A stretch of 41,490 nucleotides of DNA, taken from contig RPFO01000266.1 in the NCBI GenBank assembly GCA_009746045.1, positions 1-41,490 on the forward strand, read 5' to 3'. The position numbers were made by a program, and so were the translations under genes. This document shows positions 11,557 to 19,567 of the stretch, in pieces (position 1 is the stretch's first letter; each line of letters opens with the position of its first letter). A model generated the notes under the pieces. That model was given only the letters and a program-made list of their open reading frames with translations. It had not been told where the DNA came from and did not search any database. Source of the stretch: Mesostigma viride. Taxonomy: Eukaryota > Streptophyta > Mesostigmatophyceae > Mesostigmatales > Mesostigmataceae.

Positions 11557-12062
11557 ATCGAACCGCGCAGCTCCCTATAATAATGTAGGTCCCGGAATAA
11601 TCCCGGACCGAGGACCGTCCCCTCGCCCCTCTCGTTCGCCTCCACCGCCCACTTCAACACCCCCGTCGTCACGGGCGGCGGAAGACGCAGCTTGCCCACG
11701 ACGCGCGACTCCCTCCTCTCCCTGCGGACGTCCTCCGCCCACCGCATCACCTGCGGGGTCACGGGCGGCGGGGCGTCCCGCGCGTTCAGGTTCACACACG
11801 CGTACCTCTCCTCCTCCGGGCCGAAGTCGGCGACTGGCACCTCGGCGGCGACCGCGCGTCGACCGCCTTTCCACGGCCACCGGGAACCGGGACGTCCGCG
11901 TCCGTCCTCGCCCCCGTCGTCGTCGCCCTCCGTCCCGAAGCCGTCCCCTCCGACCGTCCCGCTGCCGTCCTTGCTTCTCCACCAGGACCCGGACGATCGG
12001 TCGCGCGTCGATCGGAACCCGGCTCCGAAGAACGAGCGAGCCGAATGGAATCCGGGCGCCAT
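11163..12062 (-). CDS. Hypothetical protein with twofold PPPVT/WA repeat; 3' end unresolved
   Basis: The start at 12062 opens MAPGFHSARSFFGAGFRSTRDR. A Gly/Asp-rich linker follows, then FGPEEERYACVNLNARD, and then two related units: APPPVTPQVMRWAEDVRRER and LPPPVTTGVLKWAVEANERG. The frame stays open to 11163, but beyond about 11575 it overlaps the zinc-motif gene and reads like antisense to it. AT-rich sequence at 11570-11590 (ACATTATTATAGGG on the minus strand) looks like the promoter of that next gene, and the neighbouring frame has a stop at 11575. The real protein therefore probably ends near 11575 after one indel (about 160 aa). No family recognised. Confidence 0.5.
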   Translation of the reverse strand: MAPGFHSARSFFGAGFRSTRDRSSGSWWRSKDGSGTVGGDGFGTEGDDDGGEDGRGRPGSRWPWKGGRRAVAAEVPVADFGPEEERYACVNLNARDAPPPVTPQVMRWAEDVRRERRESRVVGKLRLPPPVTTGVLKWAVEANERGEGTVLGPGLFRDLHYYRELRGSIWYIDARPRRSRGSDAKIRRRAGSAPSTPLGRARGRLRTVPEASNEEEGGEESDGTSAGACRTRRGPLGGPVLAPCEVGRVPSRGGLGDPGARVQRSGARRAARPRPGGDVPYPARHEHGILTLLGWSIGR

Positions 12063-12100
12063 GAGCGGATCGATCGAGTCGAGTCGCGCGAAAACCGCGG

Positions 12101-12107
12101 TATAAAG
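12101..12107 (+). promoter_or_regulatory. TATA box of the 112-aa gene
   Basis: TATAAAG stands in GC-rich DNA 93 bases before the ATG at 12194. The spacing is close to that of the TATA-like boxes of the inverted-repeat genes. Confidence 0.55.
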
Positions 12108-12193
12108 GGAGGGGACATTTTCTCGTCCCGTTCGTGCACGAGACGCGCGCGTCTCTCCCCCCCCCTCCCTTCCCCGACAAAAGACACGCGGAC

Positions 12194-12532
12194 ATGGGCA
12201 ACGTCCTTGACACTCTCCGCGGACTCGTGGACGGTCTCGTCGTCCGCGCGTACCCGTACCTCCACGGACACCGGGACGATCCGGACGAACTCTACCGCGG
12301 GTACACGAACCGAGAGGCGTACGAGCAGTTCCTGGCGGACGTGGACCGAGAAATCCGCCTGCGCGAGGAGAAGGGCCATAGCGGGTGGTTCGACCTGGCG
12401 ACGAGGGAGGATCTGGAATCGGCGCGCCAACGCGCGACGCCCGAAAACTGGCACGAGGTGTTCGACGGGTTGTACGCGAACGACCCCGAAAGGACCGCGG
12501 TCGCCGGACTGGCACACCCGTCCGTAACTTGA
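12194..12532 (+). CDS. Small acidic hypothetical protein, MGN start
   Basis: The 112-aa product begins MGNVLDTLRGLVDGLVVRAY and continues with a charged helical region (EQFLADVDREIRLREEKGHS) and WFDLATREDLESARQRATPE. I chose 12194 over the upstream in-frame ATG at 12134. The 20 extra residues are Pro/Arg-rich leader, the MGN start is typical of small virion proteins, and TATAAAG lies 93 bases upstream. Residue 6 is Asp, so N-myristoylation is possible but not a consensus match. AATAAA follows the stop by about 125 bases. No family recognised. Confidence 0.65.
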   Translation: MGNVLDTLRGLVDGLVVRAYPYLHGHRDDPDELYRGYTNREAYEQFLADVDREIRLREEKGHSGWFDLATREDLESARQRATPENWHEVFDGLYANDPERTAVAGLAHPSVT

Positions 12533-12656
12533 CAAAAAAAGGGACGAACGCGCGAGTCCGCGAGTCCGCGATTCCGCGAAAGAGTCCTAGGAGTGAGACT
12601 CTAGCGATACCAAACAAACAAAGACGCCACGCGGCATTTATCAATCGATTGTATTG

Positions 12657-12662
12657 AATAAA
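12657..12662 (+). terminator. AATAAA polyadenylation-type signal
   Basis: GTATTGAATAAAAAATCG lies in an AT-rich island about 125 bases after the stop at 12532. It is the likely 3' end of that transcript. Confidence 0.45.
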
Positions 12663-12748
12663 AAATCGTAATAAACGAGATTATCGTCTCATAAACACAA
12701 TGCAAACACGAAGCAAGGACTTAGTCTAATTCCCAACAGCGTCCCGAT

Positions 12749-13042
12749 CTAATTCCCGGCAGCGCACTCGACGTCGCTCTCGCGGACCACGACGCCTCGG
12801 GTCCCTGACGACCGCGGCGTCGAACCAGGCGCACACGGCGCGGCACAGCGTCCGGGGTCCATCGGCGCGCGGACACTCGGGACATCCCGCGCGTCCTCGA
12901 CCGCCCCACAGGGCACGAGGGGCGCGAGTGGATCGACCTCCATGGGGGTGACAGACAGGGAGGGGTCCGGCACCGCGGCGGGACCGTCGGACTCGCCCGG
13001 CGTCCCCGCGAGACTATCGGACACGTCCCGTGTCTCGTTCAT
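12749..13042 (-). CDS. Putative small hypothetical protein
   Basis: A 97-aa frame starts at the ATG at 13042 (MNETRDVSDSLAGTPGESDG) and runs to 12749. It is Pro/Ser/Asp-rich with four cysteines and no recognisable domain. An in-frame upstream ATG at 13126 would add 28 Pro-rich residues. Support is limited to the open frame, the acidic composition (unlike the Arg-rich shadow frames) and a position between two AT-rich islands. It may be non-coding. Confidence 0.35.
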   Translation of the reverse strand: MNETRDVSDSLAGTPGESDGPAAVPDPSLSVTPMEVDPLAPLVPCGAVEDARDVPSVRAPMDPGRCAAPCAPGSTPRSSGTRGVVVRESDVECAAGN

Positions 13043-13414
13043 TCTACCGTGCGCGCTTCTATCGTTGAGAGGGAGAGAGGAAGGGATGAGGGGAGACGAG
13101 GGTCTCGGCGGCTCATGTAGGCGCACTCCTCCCGATCCTCCGAACCGACACGGATCCGATCCTCCGAACCGACACGGGGATCGTCCGTCCCGCGGATCGA
13201 CACGGCGCCAATCGACGGTCCCAAACCCGCGAATCGTACCCGAATCGCGTCCGTCCCGCGGATCCGGCGCGCCGTACGTGGACCTCCCCGTGGACCTTCC
13301 CGTGGATCTCCTCGTGCCAGGACCCTACCCGTCCCCGAATTTCCCGCCAAAACCGATCGATTCGATTGGTCGCTACTCGGAGCGCGGCGCCATCCGTAAC
13401 ATCGGCGAAACCGA
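13043..13414. other. Non-coding stretch with short direct repeats
   Basis: No convincing gene. CGATCCTCCGAACCGACACG occurs twice (about 13133 and 13154), as do GTCCCGCGGATC blocks and CGTGGA.CT.CCCGTGGA repeats (about 13280-13310). The end carries CGATTGGTCGCTACTCGGAGCG, which matches the edge of the foldback elements. Confidence 0.5.
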
Positions 13415-13705
13415 TCGATCCGATTGGTCGCTACTTGGAGCGCCGCGCCGATTCGGCCCGAAACGGGTGCATTCCTCTGTTCCACCCTCCCTTTTTGCCC
13501 TCTTCACCCCCTTTTTTGACCCCCGACAACCCCCTTCCCGACCCCCGAAAAAGGCCTGTTCCGGTGTTCCGGCCCACCCCCCCTGGGCCGGTATCATTTG
13601 GAAAACTTTTTTTTTTATGGCCAGGAAAATGGCGTTTTGGACTTAGCCGATTTCGGCCTCCTCTCTCTCTCTTCCCTCTCTCTTCCCTCTCCCCTCTCCC
13701 TCCGA
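13415..13705 (+). repeat. Partial tandem copy of the foldback-element arm
   Basis: About 290 bp here repeat almost exactly at 13858-14145. Both copies run from GATTGGTCGCTACT through AGCGCCGCGCCGATTCGG, TGTTCCACCCTCCC, GGCCGGTATCATTTGG and GGACTTAGCCGATTTCGG to a CT-rich tract. One visible difference is GACAAC versus GAAAAC. It is a single left arm without its inverted partner, so it looks like a truncated extra copy of the element that follows. Confidence 0.8.
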
Positions 13706-13881
13706 TTCGACCCGATTCGGCCCGATTCGACCCGAGTCGGCCCGAGAGTCCCCGATCCGACCCGAGAGTCCCCGATCGACCCGAAACTCCCCGAGTCAGC
13801 CCGAGATCTCCACGGAGAGCGCCGCGCCGATTTCCCCCAATTTCCCGCCAAAACCGAGCGACCCGATTGGTCGCTACTCAG

Positions 13882-14714
13882 AGCGCCGCGCCGATTCGGC
13901 CCGAAACGGGTGCATTCCTCTGTTCCACCCTCCCTTTTTGCCCTCTTCACCCCCTTTTTTGACCCCCGAAAACCCCCTTCCCGACCCCCGAAAAAGGCCT
14001 GTTCCGGTGTTCCGGCCCACCCCCCCTGGGCCGGTATCATTTGGAAAACTTTTTTTTTTATGGCCAGGAAAATGGCGTTTTGGACTTAGCCGATTTCGGC
14101 CTCCTCTCTCTCTCTTCCCTCTCTCTTCCCTCTCCCCTCTCTCTCCTCTCCCTTCCCGTCTTTACATATCCAGGGTATAGGGTTCTATTTATTTATTTTT
14201 CCTATAAAATCAGTTTTATAAATGATACCAGCACGCCCCCTCCGGGAATAGGAACGGTATATATAGGCGGCTATTCGTCCTATTTAACCGTGGGGCGTGA
14301 ATAGGACACCGTCTTATATATCCTATTTCCGGGATGGCGTGCCGGTATCTTTTCTAAAACTGATTTTATAGGAAAAATAAATAAATAGAACCCTATACCC
14401 CTGGATATATAGGGACGGGAAGAGAGGGGAGAAGAGAGAGGGAGAGGAGAGAGAAAGGAGAGGGAGAGAGAAAGGAGAGGGAGGGAGAGAAAGGGGAAGA
14501 GGAGAGGCCGAAAACGGCTAAGTCCAAAACGAAGGATTTCGGTCCCAGAAAATTTTTTTTTTCAAATGATACCGGCCCAGGGGGGGTGGGCCGGAACACC
14601 GGAACAGGGCTTTCTCGGGGGTCGGGAAGGGGGTTTTCGGGGGTCAAAAAAGGGGGTGAAGAGGGCAAAAAGGGAGGGTGGAACAGAGGGTACACCCGTC
14701 TCTGGCGCGGCGCT
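13882..14714. mobile_element. Foldback (MITE-like) element, copy 1
   Basis: This is an 833-bp imperfect palindrome centred near 14308. The ends begin AGCGCCGCGCC and end GGCGCGGCGCT. Each arm of about 390 bp carries, in mirror order, TGTTCCACCCTCCC, TTTTTTGACCCCCGA, GGCCGGTATCAT, GGACTTAGCC, a CT-rich tract, and ATAGGGTTCTATTTATTTAT leading to TTATAAATGATACC/TTTTCTAAAACTG. No protein-coding capacity is credible. Copies 2 and 3 have the same length and order. The structure is that of a non-autonomous foldback transposon; no transposase is present in the window. Confidence 0.75.
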
Positions 14715-14985
14715 TATAGTTCCGTCGAATCCGTCGACGCCACGTGGAACTCTCTATGTCAACGGCGCCGATTCTCGCGTCCAATCGGATTCGCCGAATT
14801 TCGGTTACGCCTCCGCCTTCCCCGCCTCCCCCGCCCTCCCCGTGCCCCCCCGCCTTCCCCGTGGCCTCCCCCGCGTCCCTTCGACTCCTCTACGGCCACG
14901 CTCCACACCGGCCGCGCCAAATTTCGTAACCAATAGAACCTCGCCACGTGGCACTCCACACCGGCCGCGCTAAATCTCCCTTCGT

Positions 14986-15313
14986 CCAGAGGAATCGCCC
15001 GGCGACGTCTTCCTCTGCAGGACCTCGTCTCCAGAGGAATCACCCTGTGACGACTTCCTCTGCAGAGGAATCAGCCATCACTCACCTCGTGTCCAGATGA
15101 AGCAAACATCGCACACTCCTCTTCCAGAGGAATCAGCCCGGCGACGTCTTCCTCTGCAGATGAAGCAACCTCGTGTCCAGAGGAATCAGCCCGATTCGTC
15201 TCACATCAGAGAGGATTTACACTGTGATCTCTTCCTTCCAGAGGAATCAGCCATCACGCACCTCGTGTCCAGAGGAATCAGGCATCACACACCTCTCCCC
15301 AGAGGAATCGGCC
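14986..15313 (+). repeat. Degenerate tandem array with ~31-bp period
   Basis: CCAGAGGAATCAGCC and close variants (GCAGAGGAATC, CCAGATGAAGC, TCAGAGAGGATT) start at 14986, 15031, 15062, 15093, 15124, 15156, 15177, 15206, 15238, 15269 and 15299. The spacing is mostly 29-32 bp. Between cores, CTCACCTCGTGT and CGGCGACGTCTTCCTCT alternate. A 31-bp period cannot hold a reading frame, so it is not a coding repeat. Confidence 0.75.
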
Positions 15314-15379
15314 AGAGTAAGCTCGGTTTCAAGCCGAGTCCGCCCTCCGCCCCCTGCCTCCGCCGGCGCCCGCGCGCGC

Positions 15380-15856
15380 TCACGTCCGCGGCTTGCTGCC
15401 CAGCATCTCGAGCCGCAGCACGAGCGTCCAGTCGCCCACGACGGGCCGCGCGCCCGCGGTCAGCGGGCTGGCCGCGTCCAGGTGGCACACGCGCACGCGG
15501 AACGAGCCCCCGTCCCTGAGCAGCCGCGGGTTCGCGACGGGCAGGTAGTTCTGCTGGTTGACCACGGTGACGTCGGACGCGAGGTTCGAGAGCGCCGTCT
15601 CGGCCGCCAACAGCGTCATCCCCCCGTCCGCCGCCCCGAGGAACCCGTCCGAGTAGATCCCCACGACCCGGCTGGTGCCCGCGGGCACGAAGCCCTTCAC
15701 GCACGCGTAGAGCAGATGCATCTTCCACCGCGGGCCGAGCAAAGGCGCGGACTCGTCGGCCGACACGGTCACGAGCCACTCGTTGGCCGCGCTCGTGGTC
15801 GCGTCGGTCACGTTGGCCGCGTCGGAGTGGATCGTCAGCACGCGCACGTCGGACAT
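15380..15856 (-). CDS. Conserved-looking hypothetical protein, probable beta-rich fold
   Basis: The 158-aa frame starts at the ATG at 15856 (MSDVRVLTIHSDAANVTDAT) and is uninterrupted. Hydrophobic and polar residues alternate through it (WLVTVSADES, KMHLLYACVKGFVPAGTSRV, DVTVVNQQNYLPVANPRLL, RVRVCHLDAA, DWTLVLRLEML), which suggests an all-beta domain. No signal peptide, membrane segment or catalytic motif is visible. It sits 60 bases before another minus-strand gene, so the two may be co-expressed. I do not recognise the family. A structural or capsid-associated role is only a guess. Confidence 0.7.
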   Translation of the reverse strand: MSDVRVLTIHSDAANVTDATTSAANEWLVTVSADESAPLLGPRWKMHLLYACVKGFVPAGTSRVVGIYSDGFLGAADGGMTLLAAETALSNLASDVTVVNQQNYLPVANPRLLRDGGSFRVRVCHLDAASPLTAGARPVVGDWTLVLRLEMLGSKPRT

Positions 15857-15915
15857 GGTTCGGGTCCGGATCCGGATACGATTCCCTGAGAACTTTTCGC
15901 CGGCCGCCGCATCGG

Positions 15916-16467
15916 CTAAAAATAGACGATCTCGTCGTCGACGGACAGCTCCTCCTCGACCGCGCCCGCCGCCGCGAGCGCCGCCAGCTCCTCGTCCTCG
16001 TCCCCCTCGATCCCGACGATCGCGTCGTGCGTGCGGTCGTACCCGTCGGCCGCGGTCCCGGCCGCGAGCTCCATCACGTCGAACTCCTCGAGTCCCTTGG
16101 GTATGACGTAGGCTACCATCATGACAATGCGTACGACGCGGATGCCGATCCGCACCGCCCTGGCCACGCGCGCCCCTTTGGTGCCCAGGTAGCTCTGCAG
16201 CCCGCCCATGTTAAAAGCTTTAAGGGGTGAGTTGAATCGGAGTAAAGCCTGGAGCCCCTGCTCCCGCTTGATCGCCTCGCGGATAATCTTCGAGCCCACT
16301 TTCCGGAACAGCAGCTTGAGCACGCCGTTGAACGCGGTCTGGAGGAACCCGGACGACTGCTGCACGGCCGGCGGGATCCCCTGCGCGGCGGCGAGCTGCA
16401 GCATTCGCTTTCGTCGGGCGTCGGGCGCGGCACCCTCCCGCCTGTGGTACGGCGACGCGACGGTCAT
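15916..16467 (-). CDS. Basic protein with hydrophobic segment and acidic tail
   Basis: The chosen ATG at 16467 (MTVASPYHRREGAAPDARRK) gives 183 aa. The open frame extends to 16587, but that part falls in a duplicated non-coding block, so I exclude it. The N-terminal half is basic and helical (GFLQTAFNGVLKLLFRKVGS, KIIREAIKREQGLQALLRF). A hydrophobic stretch follows (GIRVVRIVMMVAYVIPKG), possibly membrane-associated, then a strongly acidic C-terminus (EGDEDEELAALAAAG, EEELSVDDEIVYF). The polarity basic-hydrophobic-acidic suggests a membrane or virion linker protein. Family unknown. Confidence 0.65.
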   Translation of the reverse strand: MTVASPYHRREGAAPDARRKRMLQLAAAQGIPPAVQQSSGFLQTAFNGVLKLLFRKVGSKIIREAIKREQGLQALLRFNSPLKAFNMGGLQSYLGTKGARVARAVRIGIRVVRIVMMVAYVIPKGLEEFDVMELAAGTAADGYDRTHDAIVGIEGDEDEELAALAAAGAVEEELSVDDEIVYF

Positions 16468-16500
16468 GTGGGAGTTCGGAGATACTTCCCCCGTACACAT

Positions 16501-16740
16501 TTTTCCCCGTACTCCCCGTGGTTCCCCGACCTCCATGTACTTCCCTCCAATCCATATGCGCCACGTGGCGGGTGTATGACAAGCCAAGTGACATTGTCCG
16601 AATTGCGGTTACGACACCACGCCTCCCTGGATACTCTCCGTACATCCCCGTGCTTCCCCGTATCCCCCCGTACCCCCGTGGTTCCACGACCTCCTCGTAC
16701 TTCCCTCCAATCCACTCGCGCCACGTGGCAGGTCGCATGT
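16501..16740 (+). repeat. Two direct copies of a ~75-bp block
   Basis: CCCCGTGGTTCC(C/A)CGACCTCC.(T)CGTACTTCCCTCCAATCCA(C/T).(C/T)GCGCCACGTGGC occurs at about 16513-16570 and 16674-16730. Both end in the palindrome GCCACGTGGC. The block lies just upstream of the minus-strand gene starting at 16467 and may contain its regulatory region. Confidence 0.65.
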
Positions 16741-16805
16741 CCTCGACGACCACTCCCTGGATATCCGCCCGCCCGTCCGCGTACATCCGGACTGTCCCTG
16801 GGTCC

Positions 16806-16900
16806 GGCGGACGTCTGACATGTCCTCCGGTCCAGCGGACGTCTGACATGTCCTCCGGTCCAGCGGACGTCTGACATGTCCTCCGGTCCAGCGGACATCC
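16806..16900 (+). repeat. 28-bp tandem repeat
   Basis: GGACGTCTGACATGTCCTCC plus GGTCCAGC is repeated about three and a half times without change. Degenerate relatives (GGACACCTGGTATGTCCTCTGG, GGACATCTGGAATGTCCTGG) run on to about 16970. From there to 17237 I see only CCTGGGA-rich and GGGAAGCGTAC-type short repeats and no gene. Confidence 0.75.
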
Positions 16901-17349
16901 GGACTGTCCCTGGGTCCCCGGACACCTGGTATGTCCTCTGGTCCCTGGACATCTGGAATGTCCTGGACCCTGTTGCGTACCCTTGGGTCCCTGGAGAGTC
17001 CCTGTCTTCCTTGGCCTCCCTGGGAATCCCTAGATATCCTGGGATTTCCTGGGAAATCCATAGACCCTGGGAACTATCCACACCCCTCCCTGGGAACTAA
17101 CCAGCAACTAGTAGGAACTACCGCGAACTACCGGGAAGCGTACGGGAAGCGTACGGGAAGGTCCCTCGGGGTCACGTCGCGAAGCGGTTGAGAGCGCCCG
17201 GGAGGGGACATCCTCGACGGCGAGTCCTTCCGCGCGGTCAAAATTTTTGCAGAGTGACCCCGTTTTCCTGGGGAATGGCCAGGCAGACATTAATAATAAT
17301 ATGAATTACCCTAATTCCTAGAACTCATTGTCATGGAGAACATCATGCC

Positions 17350-17355
17350 TTTATT
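17350..17355 (-). terminator. AATAAA signal of the 180-aa gene (left)
   Basis: TTTATT on the plus strand is AATAAA on the gene strand, 53 bases after the stop at 17408. The right arm has the same arrangement. Confidence 0.5.
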
Positions 17356-17407
17356 AATTCAATTGCCATGGTAGGTCATTATCATGGCTATCAAGTAGCC
17401 ACTTATG

Positions 17408-17950
17408 TCACCAGCCAGCAAACATTGCATTAAAATCCAGGGGGGTGCCGGGGTTAAACAACATCCCCTGCATCGTCCCCTGGTCAATAATGGGAGGAGG
17501 GCAGACGGCCTCCATCACCCCGTGCAAACGAAGGTGCATTGACCACAGCTCGAGCATTTCCTCTCGCGTCACGGGAACGTGCCCTCCCGCTGGTAGGTTG
17601 CGGGTAGACGAAAACGTGGCAGCCATCGCCTTGACCGCATCGTCGCAGCCCGTGTTCAGACTGGTCACCTGGACGAGCTCCTGTTCGCCGCTGTCCCACG
17701 TGATGTGAAACAGCAGGATGCGTCCTCCATCCTCTGTCACGGGACCGAGGCACGCGTCGTGGATCGCGTGAACGGGGGATTCATTGTCGACATCGCTCAG
17801 GCGCTGTTCGAATTCGCCATGCTCGCGACAGACGCGCCTCAGCGACGTCCTGGCATCGCGCAGTCGATTGGCGAGCTGGCTGCACGCGACGTGCAAGCTT
17901 TCAACCATCGCCATCGCCTCGGCCCCTGCGTTAGTGGGCCTGGGATTCAT
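17408..17950 (-). CDS. 180-aa hypothetical protein, left copy
   Basis: The first ATG of the open frame is at 17950 (MNPRPTNAGAEAMAMVESLH); the frame upstream of it has only non-ATG starts. A coiled-coil-like stretch follows (ACSQLANRLRDARTSLRRVC, REHGEFEQRLSDVDN), then a mixed alpha/beta part (GGRILLFHITWDSGEQELVQ) and a C-terminus ending PLDFNAMFAGW. A TATA-like box lies about 90 bases upstream on the minus strand (TTTATATT, 18035-18042). The right copy is also intact but differs by several substitutions (CPPPIIDQG versus FPPPIIGQG; FNPGTP versus FDPSTP). Both are therefore probably functional and evolving separately. No family recognised. Confidence 0.65.
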   Translation of the reverse strand: MNPRPTNAGAEAMAMVESLHVACSQLANRLRDARTSLRRVCREHGEFEQRLSDVDNESPVHAIHDACLGPVTEDGGRILLFHITWDSGEQELVQVTSLNTGCDDAVKAMAATFSSTRNLPAGGHVPVTREEMLELWSMHLRLHGVMEAVCPPPIIDQGTMQGMLFNPGTPLDFNAMFAGW

Positions 17951-18034
17951 GGCGTCGTTGTCGAATATTGCGTGAATTTGGTCGACAAGAATGGAAAGGG
18001 GAGACGATGGCAATGCGTGGGAAGACGTCGACGC

Positions 18035-18042
18035 AATATAAA
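18035..18042 (-). promoter_or_regulatory. TATA-like box of the 180-aa gene (left)
   Basis: AATATAAA on the plus strand reads TTTATATT on the gene strand, about 90 bases before the ATG at 17950. The same sequence lies at the matching place in the right arm. Confidence 0.4.
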
Positions 18043-18119
18043 CGCGTTCCAGACGCTGGCGTTACGTCCTAGCCGTCTCCTGTCCGCTGGCATGGACGCG
18101 ATGACCTGGAAATGCATCG

Positions 18120-18779
18120 GTTGACAGACAGCAATGCCGAACTCTGCTCGCTTTTTCGATGTCGAAATTTAGTATCTACGCGTTTGGGGCGATGCCCCGG
18201 ATCGCATGCGTCTATAAATCGTTAAATATCGTTAAATATCCGAGTCGTGTGCCCCTTCTTCGTGCCAGGCGACCATTGCTTTCGTTATATATTCATTTGC
18301 TGCACTGGCGAGCTTTGTGCATATCGTCTATCGTGCCGTCGCCACATGGCACGAAATGTACTATACATGCGTCCTGGTACAGTGATATCGCCTGTCGTCG
18401 CGCACTTTTCTTGTCTCTAGGCCTTTTTCGAGTCGAAATCGCCTAAGTCCTTGGCCTCGGCGAGCAGTCTGAGGGCCTAGGGCGCGTGCGACGCGTCGTG
18501 GGGCGTCGATACTACAGGCGTGGTACGGCGGGGCACGGGAACTAAGCGTACCACGTCGTACCGTCCGACAACGTGACCAGACTGCGCGGGGCGCGGGGAA
18601 TCAACTTGACGTACATGGAATTGTACTTCAGACGATACGGAATTACTTCAAAGTACGGTGTACTACGCCGTACCGCCCTGCAACGCGTCAGATCTGCGCG
18701 GGGCGCGGGGAATCAACTTGACGTAGGGGACGTTACTTCAGACGATACGGATCTACTTCGAAGTACTCCAAACTAGCCG
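18120..18779. other. Non-coding stretch with a ~100-bp direct duplication
   Basis: No gene is convincing here. A block containing TGCGCGGGGCGCGGGGAATC, AACTTGACGTA and TACTTCAGACGATACGG occurs twice, at about 18591-18650 and 18694-18755. A CGAAATCGCCTAAGTCC motif lies at about 18434-18450. The region is the outer part of the repeat block upstream of the 180-aa gene. Confidence 0.55.
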
Positions 18780-19011
18780 ACGTAAGTTTGAAGTACGGAA
18801 ACCCACGTTGTACTAGTTTGTACTACCTAACTGGCCAGTGACGTAAGTTTGAAGTACGGAAACCCACGTTGTACTAGTTTGTACTACCCAACTGACTAAT
18901 TACGTAAGTTTGAAGTACGGAAACCCACGTTGTACTAGTTTGTACTACCCAACTGACTAGTTACGTAAGTTTGAAGTACGGAAACCCACGTTGTACTAGT
19001 TTGTACTACGC
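18780..19011 (+). repeat. 61-bp tandem repeat, four copies (left)
   Basis: GTAAGTTTGAAGTACGGAAA starts at 18782, 18843, 18904 and 18965, exactly 61 bases apart. Each unit continues CCCACGTTGTACTAGTTTGTACTAC with a variable spacer (TAACTGGCCAGTGAC, CAACTGACTAATTAC). The right arm has three copies. Confidence 0.9.
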
Positions 19012-19041
19012 CACACGTGTCCCAGCCATCGCGCGAGACAT

Positions 19042-19340
19042 CTGCCACGTGTCGGTCATCGACGGTGCCACGCGTCGGTCATCGACGGTGCCACGTGTCG
19101 GTCATCGACGGTGCCACGTGTCGGTCATCGACGGTGCCACGTGTCGGTCATCGACGTGCCACGTGTCAGTCATCGACGGTGCCACGTGTCGGTCATCGAC
19201 GGTGCCACGTGTCGGTCATCGACGGTGCCACGTGTCAGTCATCGACGGTGCCACGTGTCGGTCATCGACGGTGCCACGCGTCGGTCATCGACGGTGCCAC
19301 GTGTCGGTCATCGACGGTGCCACGTGTCGGTCATCGCGTG
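19042..19340 (+). repeat. 23-bp CACGTG tandem array, 13 copies (left)
   Basis: The unit is GTGCCACGTGTCGGTCATCG plus ACG. Thirteen units are present, eleven with CACGTG and two with CACGCG; a few have CAGTC for CGGTC. CACGTG is the G-box/E-box core bound by eukaryotic bHLH and bZIP factors. The array lies about 1 kb upstream of the 180-aa gene's TATA-like box. A GGACTTAGCCGATTTCGG motif follows at 19378. Confidence 0.9.
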
Positions 19341-19471
19341 ACGGCGCGGGTCATCGCCGGGTCCGAGGACGTCTATAGGACTTAGCCGATTTCGGTCGCG
19401 AGGCCGCGGGTCCTACCTAGTGCATGATGGGCGCGCGTGGGATGACTCGTTGAGCAAGACAAGAGGGTTCC

Positions 19472-19477
19472 TTTATT
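19472..19477 (-). terminator. AATAAA signal of the zinc/acidic gene (left)
   Basis: TTTATT on the plus strand lies about 90 bases past the stop at 19568 on the gene strand. The right arm is the same. Confidence 0.5.
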
Positions 19478-19567
19478 CATAATTAAATAGTGCATTACAT
19501 GACGAGGCTCTCGTTTCGAGCCTCCAATAGGAGGAGCTTGGTAGGGCTGTCCACCCCTAAGTTCCCA

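Noticed and set aside
14986-15313. CRISPR array
   Set aside because: The repeats are too degenerate, only the 15-bp core is kept, spacer-like parts recur among themselves, there are no cas genes, and the context is eukaryotic or viral.
19017-19385. Repetitive open frames translating the 23-bp array (CHVSVIDGAT-type repeats)
   Set aside because: All three frames are open because of the repeat composition; there is no start context, promoter or conserved frame between arms.
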